Below, in pieces: positions 8,645-16,115 of a stretch of DNA of 28,280 bases (within the stretch, counting starts at the first letter, position 1; each line of letters begins with the position of its first letter). A program made the translations under genes and the position numbers. The DNA lies in the NCBI GenBank assembly GCA_030146615.1, contig JASLBL010000394.1, positions 1 through 28,280 on the forward strand, in the 5' to 3' direction. Under the pieces are notes generated by a model. That model made no database searches. It saw only the letters and a program-made list of their open reading frames with translations, and had not been told where the DNA came from. The DNA is from Actinomycetes bacterium (GTDB lineage: Bacteria; Actinomycetota; CALGFH01).

Positions 8645-8923
8645 TTGGACAGATGGTACTGCCCACGGGAACCCCGGGAACCATGCTGTCGAGATACCCA
8701 AGGCTCCGTTGCCTCGCCACGATCCTGCGGGACGGCCGACCTGCGCGCCCACTACTGGCGCTACGAGGTCAGCGGCGCCGGCTGGACGCCCCTGCCCCAC
8801 CCGCCGGTCGTCTGCTCCTGCTGCAGCAACTTCCGCGTCCTCAAGCAGGGACCGGCCGGCGCCCGCCAGGTCCGCTGGTGCCCCGAGTGCGACCGGCTGG
8901 TGCGGCCCATGGTCGGGGTGTAA
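8645..8923 (+). CDS. Small putative zinc-ribbon protein, unrecognised
   Basis: An open frame of up to 92 codons, divergent from the LysR gene. The C-terminal half looks like a real small domain: HYWRYEVSGAGW, then CSCC (about residues 51-54) and CPEC (about 78-81) 24 residues apart, the spacing of a Cys4 zinc ribbon, with basic and aromatic residues between (NFRVLKQG). The first 30 residues look like noise, and no good ribosome binding site precedes ATG 8645, so the true start is uncertain or the 5' end is decayed. I do not recognise the family. The rest of the 8604-9075 gap, including 8924-9075, shows nothing else. Confidence 0.4.
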   Translation: MDRWYCPREPREPCCRDTQGSVASPRSCGTADLRAHYWRYEVSGAGWTPLPHPPVVCSCCSNFRVLKQGPAGARQVRWCPECDRLVRPMVGV

Positions 8924-9075
8924 CTCCCAGGAAGACGTACGGGGCTCGTCCTGTGCCTGCTCTGTCTGCCGCATGAGATCCTCCTCGTACCTGAAGTTCG
9001 ATGCGGCACGTGTGGATGGCGAAGCTTGGAGTTCCCTGAGAGGGGGCTGTGAGGTCTCGGGAGAGGCAGAACCGC

Positions 9076-9957
9076 ATGCGCGTCTTCCTGGTCGACGGCA
9101 CCTACGAGCTGTTCCGCCACTACTACGGCGTCCCCCCGCACCGCACCGCCGAGGGGGCCGAGGTGGCGGCCACCCGAGGCGTGCTCTGGTCGATGCTGCG
9201 GCTGCTGGAGCAGGGGGTGACCCACCTGGGGGTGGCCACCGACCACGTGATCGAGTCGTTCCGCAACGGCCTGTGGCCCGGGTACAAGTCCTCGGCCGGG
9301 CTCGACCCGCAGCTCCTCGGCCAGTTCGGGCTCCTCGAGGTGGCCCTGGAGGCGATGGGGGTGGCGGTCTGGCCGATGGTCGAGGTCGAGGCCGACGACG
9401 CCCTTGCCAGCGCGGCCGCGGTCGCCGCCGACGACCCGCGGGTCGAGCAGGTGGTCATCTGCACCCCCGACAAGGACCTCGGCCAGTGCGTCCGCGGCGC
9501 CCGGGTGGTGCAGCTGGACCGGCGCCACCAGGTCGTCTACGACGAGGCCAGGGTGAGGGCCAAGTTCGGGGTCGGCCCGGCCTCCATCCCCGACTACCTG
9601 GCCCTGGTCGGCGACTCGGCCGACGGCTACCCGGGGCTGCCCGGCTGGGGGGCCAAGTCGGCCGCGGCCGTGCTCGCCCACTACGGCACCATCGAGCAGG
9701 TCCCCGACACCCCCGGCCAGTGGGCGGTGCCGGTCCGCAACCGGCCGGCCCTGGCCGCCACCCTGCGCAGCCTCCGCTCCCAGGCCATGCTCTTCAAGGA
9801 CCTGGCCACCCTGCGGGTCGACCGCTCCCTGCTGCCCGACGCCGAGACCCTGCGCTGGACCGGCCCCACCCCCCTGTTCGCCGAGGTCTGCCAGCGCATC
9901 GACGCCCGTTCCCTGGCCACCCAGGCCGAGCGGGTCGCCGTTATCGGCCCAGGGTGA
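9076..9957 (+). CDS. 5'-3' exonuclease / flap-nuclease-like protein (PolA N-domain type)
   Basis: 293 aa, about the size of the N-terminal nuclease domain of DNA polymerase I, with no polymerase part. Metal-binding acidic motifs are visible: VDGTYELFR at the N-terminus, EADDALAS near residue 112 and TPDKDLGQ near 135. The helix-3-turn-helix DNA-binding element is seen as GDSADGYPGLPGWGAKSAAAVLAHYG. The C-terminal part (LFKDLATLRVD) matches the family. Such stand-alone nucleases remove 5' flaps or RNA primers, here possibly as a Pol I back-up. The start ATG 9076 follows GGGAGAGG and puts the first Asp at residue 7; an upstream in-frame ATG at 9049 is less likely. Convergent with the broken oxidase that follows. 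Confidence 0.9.
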   Translation: MRVFLVDGTYELFRHYYGVPPHRTAEGAEVAATRGVLWSMLRLLEQGVTHLGVATDHVIESFRNGLWPGYKSSAGLDPQLLGQFGLLEVALEAMGVAVWPMVEVEADDALASAAAVAADDPRVEQVVICTPDKDLGQCVRGARVVQLDRRHQVVYDEARVRAKFGVGPASIPDYLALVGDSADGYPGLPGWGAKSAAAVLAHYGTIEQVPDTPGQWAVPVRNRPALAATLRSLRSQAMLFKDLATLRVDRSLLPDAETLRWTGPTPLFAEVCQRIDARSLATQAERVAVIGPG

Positions 9958-10290
9958 AGCCCATCCGGAAGTGCGGCAGGCGGTGGGACCAGGGGGCCGG
10001 GGCACGCCCAGCTGGGGCGTGCAGTTGACCGGGTCGATCCCCAGGATCGGGTGCCGGTCGACGGTCGCCGCGGGCACCCCGAACAGGTCGCCGCGGACCT
10101 GCTCGGGCAGTTCGGTCACCCGGCTCTTGACCCACACCTGCTCGACCGTCTCGCCCCAGCGGGTGAACAGGCTGACGCTGTCAGCCGGGTGGCCCCGGCG
10201 ACCAGCTCCCGCACCCGGTCCAGGGGTGGTCGGCCGGTGCAGGGCGGTGGCCCGGTAGCGGCAGTTCCCGGCCCAGTTCCGCTCGTTCAC
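9941..10290 (-). pseudogene. Alditol/xylitol oxidase remnant
   Basis: Fragments of an AldO-type FAD sugar-alcohol oxidase in order on the minus strand. The start GTG at 10290 opens with NWAGNCRYRATALHRPTT, the family N-terminus. The next piece, RVRELVAGATRL, is in a different frame. After a jump of roughly 200 residues the first frame resumes with SVSLFTRWGETVEQVWVKSR and HPILGIDPVNCTPQLGVP, then the frame changes again for PWSHRLPHFRMGF before a stop at 9941. The flavin-binding middle and the C-terminal third are gone. At least two frameshifts, one large internal deletion and a 3' truncation make it non-functional. Comparison is with Streptomyces AldO from memory. The remnant abuts the exonuclease stop on the other strand. 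Confidence 0.88.
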
Positions 10291-10313
10291 GGCTTGAACG
10301 GTAACGTATCCCC

Positions 10314-11888
10314 ATGCAGAGCAGGCAGCACAACCCCCGACCGGCCATGGCCGGCGCCGACCAGTTCCGGCTGCTGGTCGAGGCGGTCAAGGACTACGCG
10401 ATCTTCCTCCTCGACCCGGACGGCCGGGTGGTCAGCTGGAACCCGGGCGCGGAGCGGATCAAGGGCTACACGGCCGACGAGATCCTCGGCCAGCATTTCA
10501 CCCGGTTCTACGAGCCCGACGACGTGGCCGCCGGGCTCCCGGCCGAGATGCTGGCCCGCGCCGCCGAGCACGGCCGCCACCAGGTCCGGGGCTGGCGGGT
10601 GCGCAAGGACGGCGGCCGCTTCTACGCCCAGGTGACGCTCACCGCCCTGTACGACGCCGCCGGGACACTCGTCGGCTACGCCAAGATCACCCAGGACATG
10701 ACGGCCGAGCTGGAGGCCGACCGGGCCCGCCGCGACCGCGAGTACCAGCTGGCCGAGGCCCAGGCGGTCGCCCAGCTGGGCAGCTTCGAGTGGGGGCTGG
10801 CCAGTGGCCAGGTGACCTGGAGTCCCGAGCTGTGCCGGATCCTGGGGCTGGACCCGGAGGCCTGCCACGGCACCCTTGACGGGCTGCTCCAGCGGATCCA
10901 CCCCGACGACCGCCCGGAGGCGGCCGCCACCCTGCGCCGGGCGGCCACCGAGGGCACCTCGTTCCGGATGCAGGCCCGGGTCCTGCGGCCGACCGGCGAG
11001 CCCCGGGTCCTGTCCAGCTGGGGCAACGTCACCCGCGACGAGCAGGGCCGGCCGTCGCGGGTGCTCGGCGTCTGCCAGGACGTGACCGACTGGCGTCAGC
11101 GCGAGGCCGAGCTGGTCGAGGCCCAGGCCCAGGCCGAGCTGTCGCGGCGGCTCCAGAGCGGCCTGCTGCCCAGCGTGTCCCTGCCCGACCCCGCGCTGGA
11201 GCTGCGCACCCGCTACCGGCCGGGGCACGAGCGGGCGCTGCTCGGGGCCGACTTCTTCGACGCCCTGGAGCTGCCCGACGGGACGGCCGCGCTGCTGATC
11301 GGCGACGTCGCCGGCCACGGCCCGGACGAGGCCGCGGTCGGAGTGGCCCTGCGCTCCGCCTGGCGGGCCCTGGTCCTGACCGGCCACGGCCCCGACGAGC
11401 TGCTGGACGGCCTGGACAAGGTCCTGGTCCGCGACCGGCAGTCCGAGGAGCTGTTCGCCACCGTGTGCTGCTGCTGGGTCGATCCCGGCCGGGACCGGAT
11501 CACCGTCGCCCTGGCCGGGCATCCCCCGCCGCTGCTGGCCCGCGCCGGCCGGGTCGAGGTCGTCGAGGTCCCGGCCGGGCCGGCGCTCGGCATCCACGAC
11601 CAGGGCTACACCTGGGAGGCCGGCCAGCTGGAGGCGGGGGGGGCCTGGACCCTGCTGTTGTACACCGACGGGCTGGTCGAGGGCCGCAGCGCCCCCGGGT
11701 CGCGGGAGCGGTTCGGGATCGACGCCCTGGTCGCGACGGCGGCCGAGCTGCTCGCCGGGCACGGCGGGCTCGAGGACGTGCTCGACCGCCTGCTCGACGT
11801 CGTCCACGAGGCCAACGGCGGCGACCTCTCGGACGACGTGGCCATCCTCTGCCTGTCGCGGCCCGATGGAGGCCACGGCCATGGCTGA
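10314..11888 (+). CDS. PAS-PAS-PP2C (SpoIIE-type) serine phosphatase
   Basis: 524 aa cytoplasmic signalling phosphatase. PAS domain 1 spans about 16-130 (YAIFLLDPDGRVVSWNPGAERIKGY), PAS domain 2 about 135-262 (GSFEWGLASGQVTWSPELCRILGL, HPDDRP). A coiled segment leads to a PP2C/SpoIIE domain at about 285-520 with metal-binding GADFFDA, LIGDVAGHGPDEAA, LYTDGLVEGR and LSDDVAILCL. Family members dephosphorylate anti-anti-sigma (STAS) proteins to release a sigma factor. The first PAS resembles haem- or flavin-free sensory PAS domains; the ligand is unknown. ATG 10314 has a poor binding site; ATG 10347 (MAGADQFRLL) is an alternative. The 3' end overlaps the ATP-binding protein gene, so they are coupled. 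Confidence 0.9.
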   Translation: MQSRQHNPRPAMAGADQFRLLVEAVKDYAIFLLDPDGRVVSWNPGAERIKGYTADEILGQHFTRFYEPDDVAAGLPAEMLARAAEHGRHQVRGWRVRKDGGRFYAQVTLTALYDAAGTLVGYAKITQDMTAELEADRARRDREYQLAEAQAVAQLGSFEWGLASGQVTWSPELCRILGLDPEACHGTLDGLLQRIHPDDRPEAAATLRRAATEGTSFRMQARVLRPTGEPRVLSSWGNVTRDEQGRPSRVLGVCQDVTDWRQREAELVEAQAQAELSRRLQSGLLPSVSLPDPALELRTRYRPGHERALLGADFFDALELPDGTAALLIGDVAGHGPDEAAVGVALRSAWRALVLTGHGPDELLDGLDKVLVRDRQSEELFATVCCCWVDPGRDRITVALAGHPPPLLARAGRVEVVEVPAGPALGIHDQGYTWEAGQLEAGGAWTLLLYTDGLVEGRSAPGSRERFGIDALVATAAELLAGHGGLEDVLDRLLDVVHEANGGDLSDDVAILCLSRPDGGHGHG

Positions 11889-12783
11889 GCGGCCCAAGCC
11901 GGCCCGGATCGCGCTGCCCCGCACCCCGTCCAGCGTCGGGGCGGCCCGCCGGTTCATCGCCGCCCGGACGGCGGCCTGGTCGTTCCCGGAGCCGGCCGCC
12001 GACCAGCTCGTGCTGATCGGCTCGGAGCTGGTCACCAACGCCGTCCTCCACGCCCGGACCGAGCTCACCCTGACCCTGGAGCTGGGCGAGGACCGGGTTC
12101 GGATCAGTGTCAAGGACCGCTCCCAGGCGCCGGCGACGCTGCGCCACTACCGGCCCGACGCCCTCACCGGCCGCGGCCTCGGGGTGGTGGCCGCCCTCAG
12201 CGACCGCTGGGGGGTGAGCACGGCCCGCGACGGCAAGGTCGTCTGGGCCGAGCTCCAGGCCAACGGCGACCGCCGGGCCGCCCCGACCGAACCCCACCTG
12301 GACGGGCCCCCGGCGGCCCCACCGGCCGACGCCCAAGGGGCCCGGCGGGTCCGGTTCCCGGGCGTGCCGGTCGACGGCTACCTGGAGCTCCAGGCCCACA
12401 ACGACGCCCTGTTCCGGGAGCTGGAGCTGATCAGCATCGAGCTCGAGGGCGATGGCGGCGCCCGGGTCGCGGCCCCCCTGGTTGGCCTGGTCGACCAGCT
12501 CTACCGGCGGTTCCGCGGCGCCCGGGACAGCCACCGCGACGCGGTCGCCGCCGCCCAGGCCAGGGGCGAGCCCACGATCGACCTGGAGACGACCGCCCCG
12601 CCGGCCGCCGTCAGCGGGGCCAGGGGCTACCTGGCGCTGCTCGAGCAGGCCGACGAGCTCTGCCGTACCGGCATCCTGCTCACCCCCGAGCCATCTCCCC
12701 AGGTGAAGGCCTTGCGCCGCTGGTTCGTTGACCAGATGGCGGCCCAGCTCCTCCACGGCGCCACTCCGACTCCGCCCGGCTGA
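11881..12783 (+). CDS. RsbW-like ATP-binding regulatory protein with helical C-terminal extension
   Basis: 300 aa from ATG 11881 (the frame also has an ATG at 11866 overlapping the phosphatase by 23 bases; GGAGG precedes the chosen start by 9). Residues about 10-130 are a GHKL/HATPase_c_2 domain: N-box ELVTNAVLHA, then VKDRSQAP and the G-box GRGLGVVAALSDRWG. Such proteins act as anti-sigma factors or serine kinases in partner-switching. Residues about 155-300, after a Pro/Ala linker, form an unrelated helical domain (QAHNDALFRELELI...LVDQLYRRFRGARDSHRDAV) often found beside SpoIIE-type proteins in Actinomycetota but without a known role. No STAS protein or sigma factor is in the window, so the target is unknown. 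Confidence 0.87.
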   Translation: MAERPKPARIALPRTPSSVGAARRFIAARTAAWSFPEPAADQLVLIGSELVTNAVLHARTELTLTLELGEDRVRISVKDRSQAPATLRHYRPDALTGRGLGVVAALSDRWGVSTARDGKVVWAELQANGDRRAAPTEPHLDGPPAAPPADAQGARRVRFPGVPVDGYLELQAHNDALFRELELISIELEGDGGARVAAPLVGLVDQLYRRFRGARDSHRDAVAAAQARGEPTIDLETTAPPAAVSGARGYLALLEQADELCRTGILLTPEPSPQVKALRRWFVDQMAAQLLHGATPTPPG

Positions 12784-12870
12784 GGAGGTTGGCGACGTCG
12801 GGGGCGGCGGTCGATGGCCGCCCCCGGCACCGGGGGCAGAGGCGGCGCCGGGGGCAGGGTGGCGCCGGTC

Positions 12871-13254
12871 AGCCACCTGGCCACCGAGGGGATCGAGGTC
12901 CCGGCCGAGCACAAGCTGTTGGCGCCGACGCTGTTGCGCTCCCAGGCGCTGTCGGTCCTCCACGAGCGGTGCACCGGGGCGAGCTCCCGCCGGACGTCGC
13001 CCTCGACCGGCTCGTCCGCGTCCGGGCCCTGCGGATCCGTCTCCTCGGCGATGCCGTGCTCCAGCGTCGGGCCTGGCACCTGGCGGACCAGCTGGGTTGG
13101 GCCGACCCCTACACCGCCGAGTACGTCGCCCTCACCCAGCTCCAGGCGGACGCGTTCGTGACCCTCGACGGGGACCTGGCACGCCGGCTGGAAGGGATCG
13201 TGCCCACTGCGACGATTCGAGGCCCTGGGAACCGTGGCCCAGCCGCGTCGCTAG
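12871..13254 (+). pseudogene. PIN-domain (VapC-like) toxin remnant
   Basis: Three consecutive pieces in three frames spell one PIN-domain protein. Frame one reads LATEGIEVPAEHKLLAPTLLRSQALSVLHE up to about 12977; frame two reads AVHRGELPP, IRLLGDAVLQRRAWHLADQLGW, YTAEYVALTQLQADAFVTLDGDLARR up to about 13216; frame three gives EALGTVAQPRR and a stop at 13252-13254. The first shift needs one added base, the second one base less. The N-terminal strand with the first catalytic Asp is missing: sequence before 12871 is low-complexity Gly/Ala with no match. Distal acidic residues (AEY, LDGDL) survive. No antitoxin frame is visible. Its end overlaps the 3' end of the convergent oxidoreductase gene. 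Confidence 0.8.
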
Positions 13255-14237
13255 GGTGTCGGCTTCTGCGCGACCCGGAGCACGATCCGGCCGCGCAGGC
13301 CGCCCTCGACGGCCCGGTGAGCCTCGGCGGCGCGCTCCAGGGGCCAGATGTCGCGGACCCGCACCGGCAGGCCCTCCCCCGCGAGCCGGCGGTTGAGGAC
13401 GGTCGCGGCCGCAGCCAGGTCGCCGGTGCTAGCCCGGCTGATCACGAAGCCCAGGATGCGCCGGTCATGGGTGTACAGCGGCCCGACCGGCAAGGTGAGC
13501 CGCTGGCCACCGCCGGCCAGGAGCACCAGCCGGCCCCCGGTGGCCAGCAGATCGACCGCGGCCGGCAGGTCCAGGTGCCCAGACGTGTCCACATACAGGT
13601 CGACCCCGTCGGGCGCCAGCGCGCGTAGCCGCTCGTGCAGGTCGGGATCGCGGTAGTCCACCACCTCGGTGGCACCGGCTGACCGGCACCAGCCCGCGTC
13701 CTCTGGTCGGGCGCCGACCAGCACCCGCGCCCCGCCCAGCCTGGCCAGGCTGGTCACAAGACTCCCGACGTTGCCGGCCCCGCCACCCACATAGACAGTC
13801 TCCCCCGGCCGCAGGGCACCGTGGCGGAACAGCGCCAGGTAGGCGGTGGCGGCCGGATGCAGCACGGCGACCGCGACGACCGGGTCAACCCCCGCCGGAA
13901 GTGGGTAGAGCCGCTCGGCCGGCACGACCGCGTACTCGGCGAAGGACCCCTGCCGGCCGCCGTGCCCGAGGCTGTTGCACCAGACCCGGTCGCCGGGGGC
14001 GAACCCGGCCGCCCCAGGAGAGGCCTCCGCGACCGTGCCGACCAGGTCACGGCCGATCACGAACGGGAACGGGGTCGGGGTCGGATACGCTCCCGAGCAG
14101 ACCATGGTGTCGACCGGGTTGACGGCCACGACCTCGACCCGCACCAGCACGTCGGTCGGCCCGCCGGCAGGCACGGGCAGCTCCCCGACACGGATGACAT
14201 CGGCCGCCCCCAACTCGGTGACATAGGCGGCCCGCAT
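13251..14237 (-). CDS. NADPH:quinone oxidoreductase-like MDR protein
   Basis: 328 aa medium-chain dehydrogenase/reductase without zinc ligands, of the quinone oxidoreductase (QOR) type. The GroES-like N-domain shows RVEVVAVNPVD, FPFVIGRDLVGTV and GDRVW; the Rossmann domain has the NADP motif GGGAGNVGS at about 150-158. LHPAATAYLALFRHGALRPGETV joins the two. It would transfer hydride from NADPH to quinones or enones in the cytosol. ATG 14237 is a good start (MRAAYV). It is transcribed alone; the neighbouring small gene upstream ends 12 bases before it, so the two may be co-transcribed. Confidence 0.9.
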   Translation of the reverse strand: MRAAYVTELGAADVIRVGELPVPAGGPTDVLVRVEVVAVNPVDTMVCSGAYPTPTPFPFVIGRDLVGTVAEASPGAAGFAPGDRVWCNSLGHGGRQGSFAEYAVVPAERLYPLPAGVDPVVAVAVLHPAATAYLALFRHGALRPGETVYVGGGAGNVGSLVTSLARLGGARVLVGARPEDAGWCRSAGATEVVDYRDPDLHERLRALAPDGVDLYVDTSGHLDLPAAVDLLATGGRLVLLAGGGQRLTLPVGPLYTHDRRILGFVISRASTGDLAAAATVLNRRLAGEGLPVRVRDIWPLERAAEAHRAVEGGLRGRIVLRVAQKPTP

Positions 14238-14249
14238 CCGTGGCGGCGC

Positions 14250-14576
14250 CTACGACCGGAGGGCGTCGATCACGTCGGACACATGGAACCCGGGCAGCCG
14301 CTCGCCCTCCAGCTCCACCCTCGAGCTGGTCGTCTCGTCGATCAGCTCGACCACCCGCACGTTCACCCGCGGGTGCACACGAACCTCGAGCCGGGACCGC
14401 GGCAGCCGGAACAGCAAATCCGTGGGCGCCCGCTCGCGGTCCCGGTGAGTGTCGAAGCCGTACACCGTCGCGGCCGAAACGGCGACCAGCATCCGCTCAG
14501 GAAGCCCGGACGCGGTGTCACTGGCCCGCTGCCCGCCCAACGCCCCGGCCAGCGCCTCCTGGACCGCCTCCACCAT
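14250..14576 (-). CDS. Small hypothetical protein
   Basis: 108 aa from ATG 14576, which has AAGGAA 8 bases upstream; a GTG at 14591 is a weaker alternative. I do not recognise a named family with certainty. A short helical N-terminus (MVEAVQEALAGALG) is followed by alternating beta-strands: MLVAVSAATVYGFDT, DLLFRLPRSRLEVRVHP, VNVRVVELIDE, SRVELEG, ending in a helix (HVSDVIDALRS). This resembles the small PH-like (YokE-type) domains that sense nothing known. No signal peptide or Cys. It is followed 12 bases later by the MDR oxidoreductase gene. Confidence 0.7.
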   Translation of the reverse strand: MVEAVQEALAGALGGQRASDTASGLPERMLVAVSAATVYGFDTHRDRERAPTDLLFRLPRSRLEVRVHPRVNVRVVELIDETTSSRVELEGERLPGFHVSDVIDALRS

Positions 14577-14670
14577 GTGGGCTTCCTTCACGGGGGTCCG
14601 CCCACGCAGGTACGGTGGGTCGTCAGCTCTGGAAGCTCAACCTGACGCAATCCCGGGTCGGTGACAAGGC

Positions 14671-14862
14671 TCACCCCGCTTCGCAGCCCCAGCCGTCACC
14701 CTCCCGATCGAGCCGGTACTTCACCGACACCTTGAGCCCTCGGTCCGCCAGCGCGTCTTTCGCTCTCGCCAGGTTCATGCCAACCACACTCGGGACCCTG
14801 ACGCCTGAGATAGAAGCGTTATCTTCGGTCAGCCACGACCGGAGCCAGGGCACGGCCAACAC
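14671..14862 (-). CDS. Orphan PASTA-domain fragment
   Basis: A 63-codon frame (GTG at 14862) whose core is one PASTA repeat: VRVPSVVGMNLARAKDALADRGLKVSVKY, residues about 21-50. PASTA repeats normally sit outside the membrane on Ser/Thr kinases or penicillin-binding proteins and bind cell-wall fragments. Here there is no kinase or PBP part, no signal peptide, only a short stretch before (PWLRSWLTEDNAS), and the domain stops early after GDGWGC. It may be a leftover of a larger gene or a tiny stand-alone protein. No good ribosome binding site is visible. Confidence 0.4.
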   Translation of the reverse strand: MLAVPWLRSWLTEDNASISGVRVPSVVGMNLARAKDALADRGLKVSVKYRLDREGDGWGCEAG

Positions 14863-14879
14863 AGCGGAGCGAACACGAG

Positions 14880-15325
14880 TTAGCGGCTGGCCGGCATCCC
14901 GGCGTGGGTTCGGCGGCGTTCGGCGTGGTCGATGGGCCAGAAGAGCAGGCAGCCGATCTGGTCGTCACGGCGAAGAAGCCAGTTGGAGACGGCCAGCACC
15001 TCGCAGCCGGCGTCGCCGCGAACCGCGGCGGCGTCGCTGGTGGCCGACAGGGCCGGTGCGTAGTCCGGGGTCAGGTACAGGGCCAGGAAGACGGCGACGT
15101 TGGCCAGGTTGGCGATTGGGCCGGTTGCCTGGAGGCGGGTCGGGGTGCATCGGGCGCGGAGCCACTGCCAGCCGAGCAGCAGGGCCGGGAAAAGGGCCCG
15201 GCGAGGTGGCCCTGGGTCACGCTGCCCAGCAGCAGGATCCCGAGAACGATGCGGGCTGTGGTCCCGATGGGCCCGATCCGACGGAGTCGGCTGGTCGGCC
15301 GATCGTTGCTGCCGATCGTTGGCAT
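14880..15325 (-). pseudogene. Broken small actinobacterial membrane protein (DUF6410-like)
   Basis: Minus-strand reading from ATG 15325 gives MPTIGSNDRPTSRLRRIGPI and a hydrophobic start ARIVLGILLLGSVTQGHLAG, then the frame is lost near 15205. A second frame continues with LFPALLLGWQWLRARCTPTRLQATGP, NLANVAVFLALYLTPDYAP, RGDAGCEVLAVSNWLLRRDDQIGC and a stop at 14880. Together they form one small multi-pass protein of roughly 140-150 residues with a frameshift/deletion in the first helical hairpin and another apparent gap before RGDAGCE. I recall this AGCEVLAxSNWLLRRDDQ pattern from a domain of unknown function, number from memory. It follows the ABC permease by 28 bases on the same strand. Confidence 0.65.
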
Positions 15326-15352
15326 GCTGCTGCAACCCTGATATGGCACTTG

Positions 15353-16114
15353 TCAGGTGACGTCGCGGCGGATGGTGAGCACGGTGCCGGCGGTGGCGAG
15401 GATGAGGCCGTAGGCGGCGAGGACGAGACCGCCTTGCCAAGGTGGGAGGAAGTCCTGGTTGGCCTGGGCGACTTGCGTGAGGGCGTTGGCGGCGGCGCCG
15501 GGCAGGTAGATGGTCCAGCTGCTGAGGGCCGGGATGCGGGTGACGATGGGCTCGGCGATGAACAGGTAGACCAGAAGTCCGACGACGGTGGCGACCTGCT
15601 CGCGGACCAGGGCTCCGAGCCCGACCCCGATCAGGCCGAAGATGGCGACTGCGGCCACCACCCCGGCCAGGGTGGCGGGGATGCCGTTGCCGGTCAGGGG
15701 GACCTGGATGCCCTTGGCGTCGAGCCACGGCAGGGCGATCACGACCGTGATGGCAATGCAGACCAGGGCATAGCCGATGCCGACGAGCGCATAGGTGGCC
15801 AGCTTGGCCAGGACGACCTGTCCGCGGTTGGGGGTGGCCAGGAAGGTGGTGGTGGCGGTCTGGTGGCGGAACTCGCCGGTGAGCCCGATGGCGGCCAGCA
15901 CGGCCAGCAGGGTGCCGGCGCCTTGGCCGACCGAGAACACGGTGCGCTGCCCGGCGGGGCTGGCCAGGGGTGGAGTGGGGTTGTCGGCGGAGTCGCCGAA
16001 GGCGATGGCCAGGCTGGCGTACAGGGCGGTCAGGGCGACCGAGCCACCCAGCAGCCACAGCCAGAGCCGGGTGGTGGCCAGCTTGTGGAACTCGGCGGTG
16101 ATCAGGCGGTCCAT
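15353..16114 (-). CDS. ABC-2 type transporter permease
   Basis: 253 aa integral membrane protein with six predicted spans: a basic N-terminus (LITAEFHKLATTRLWLWLL), then about 20-40, 68-85, 105-130, 150-172, 176-195 and 225-245. The EFRHQTATTTFLATPNRGQVVLAK stretch after span two is typical of ABC-2 export permeases. Start ATG 16114 lies one base after the ATPase stop, with GGGAGG upstream inside the ATPase gene, so the two are coupled. Two copies would pair with the ATPase as an exporter for drugs or peptides, substrate unknown. Confidence 0.9.
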   Translation of the reverse strand: MDRLITAEFHKLATTRLWLWLLGGSVALTALYASLAIAFGDSADNPTPPLASPAGQRTVFSVGQGAGTLLAVLAAIGLTGEFRHQTATTTFLATPNRGQVVLAKLATYALVGIGYALVCIAITVVIALPWLDAKGIQVPLTGNGIPATLAGVVAAVAIFGLIGVGLGALVREQVATVVGLLVYLFIAEPIVTRIPALSSWTIYLPGAAANALTQVAQANQDFLPPWQGGLVLAAYGLILATAGTVLTIRRDVT

Positions 16115-16115
16115 G

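Noticed and set aside
8761..10290. A 509-codon minus-strand frame running through the exonuclease gene
   Set aside because: Only its first part (alditol oxidase remnant) is real; the rest is the antisense of the exonuclease gene.
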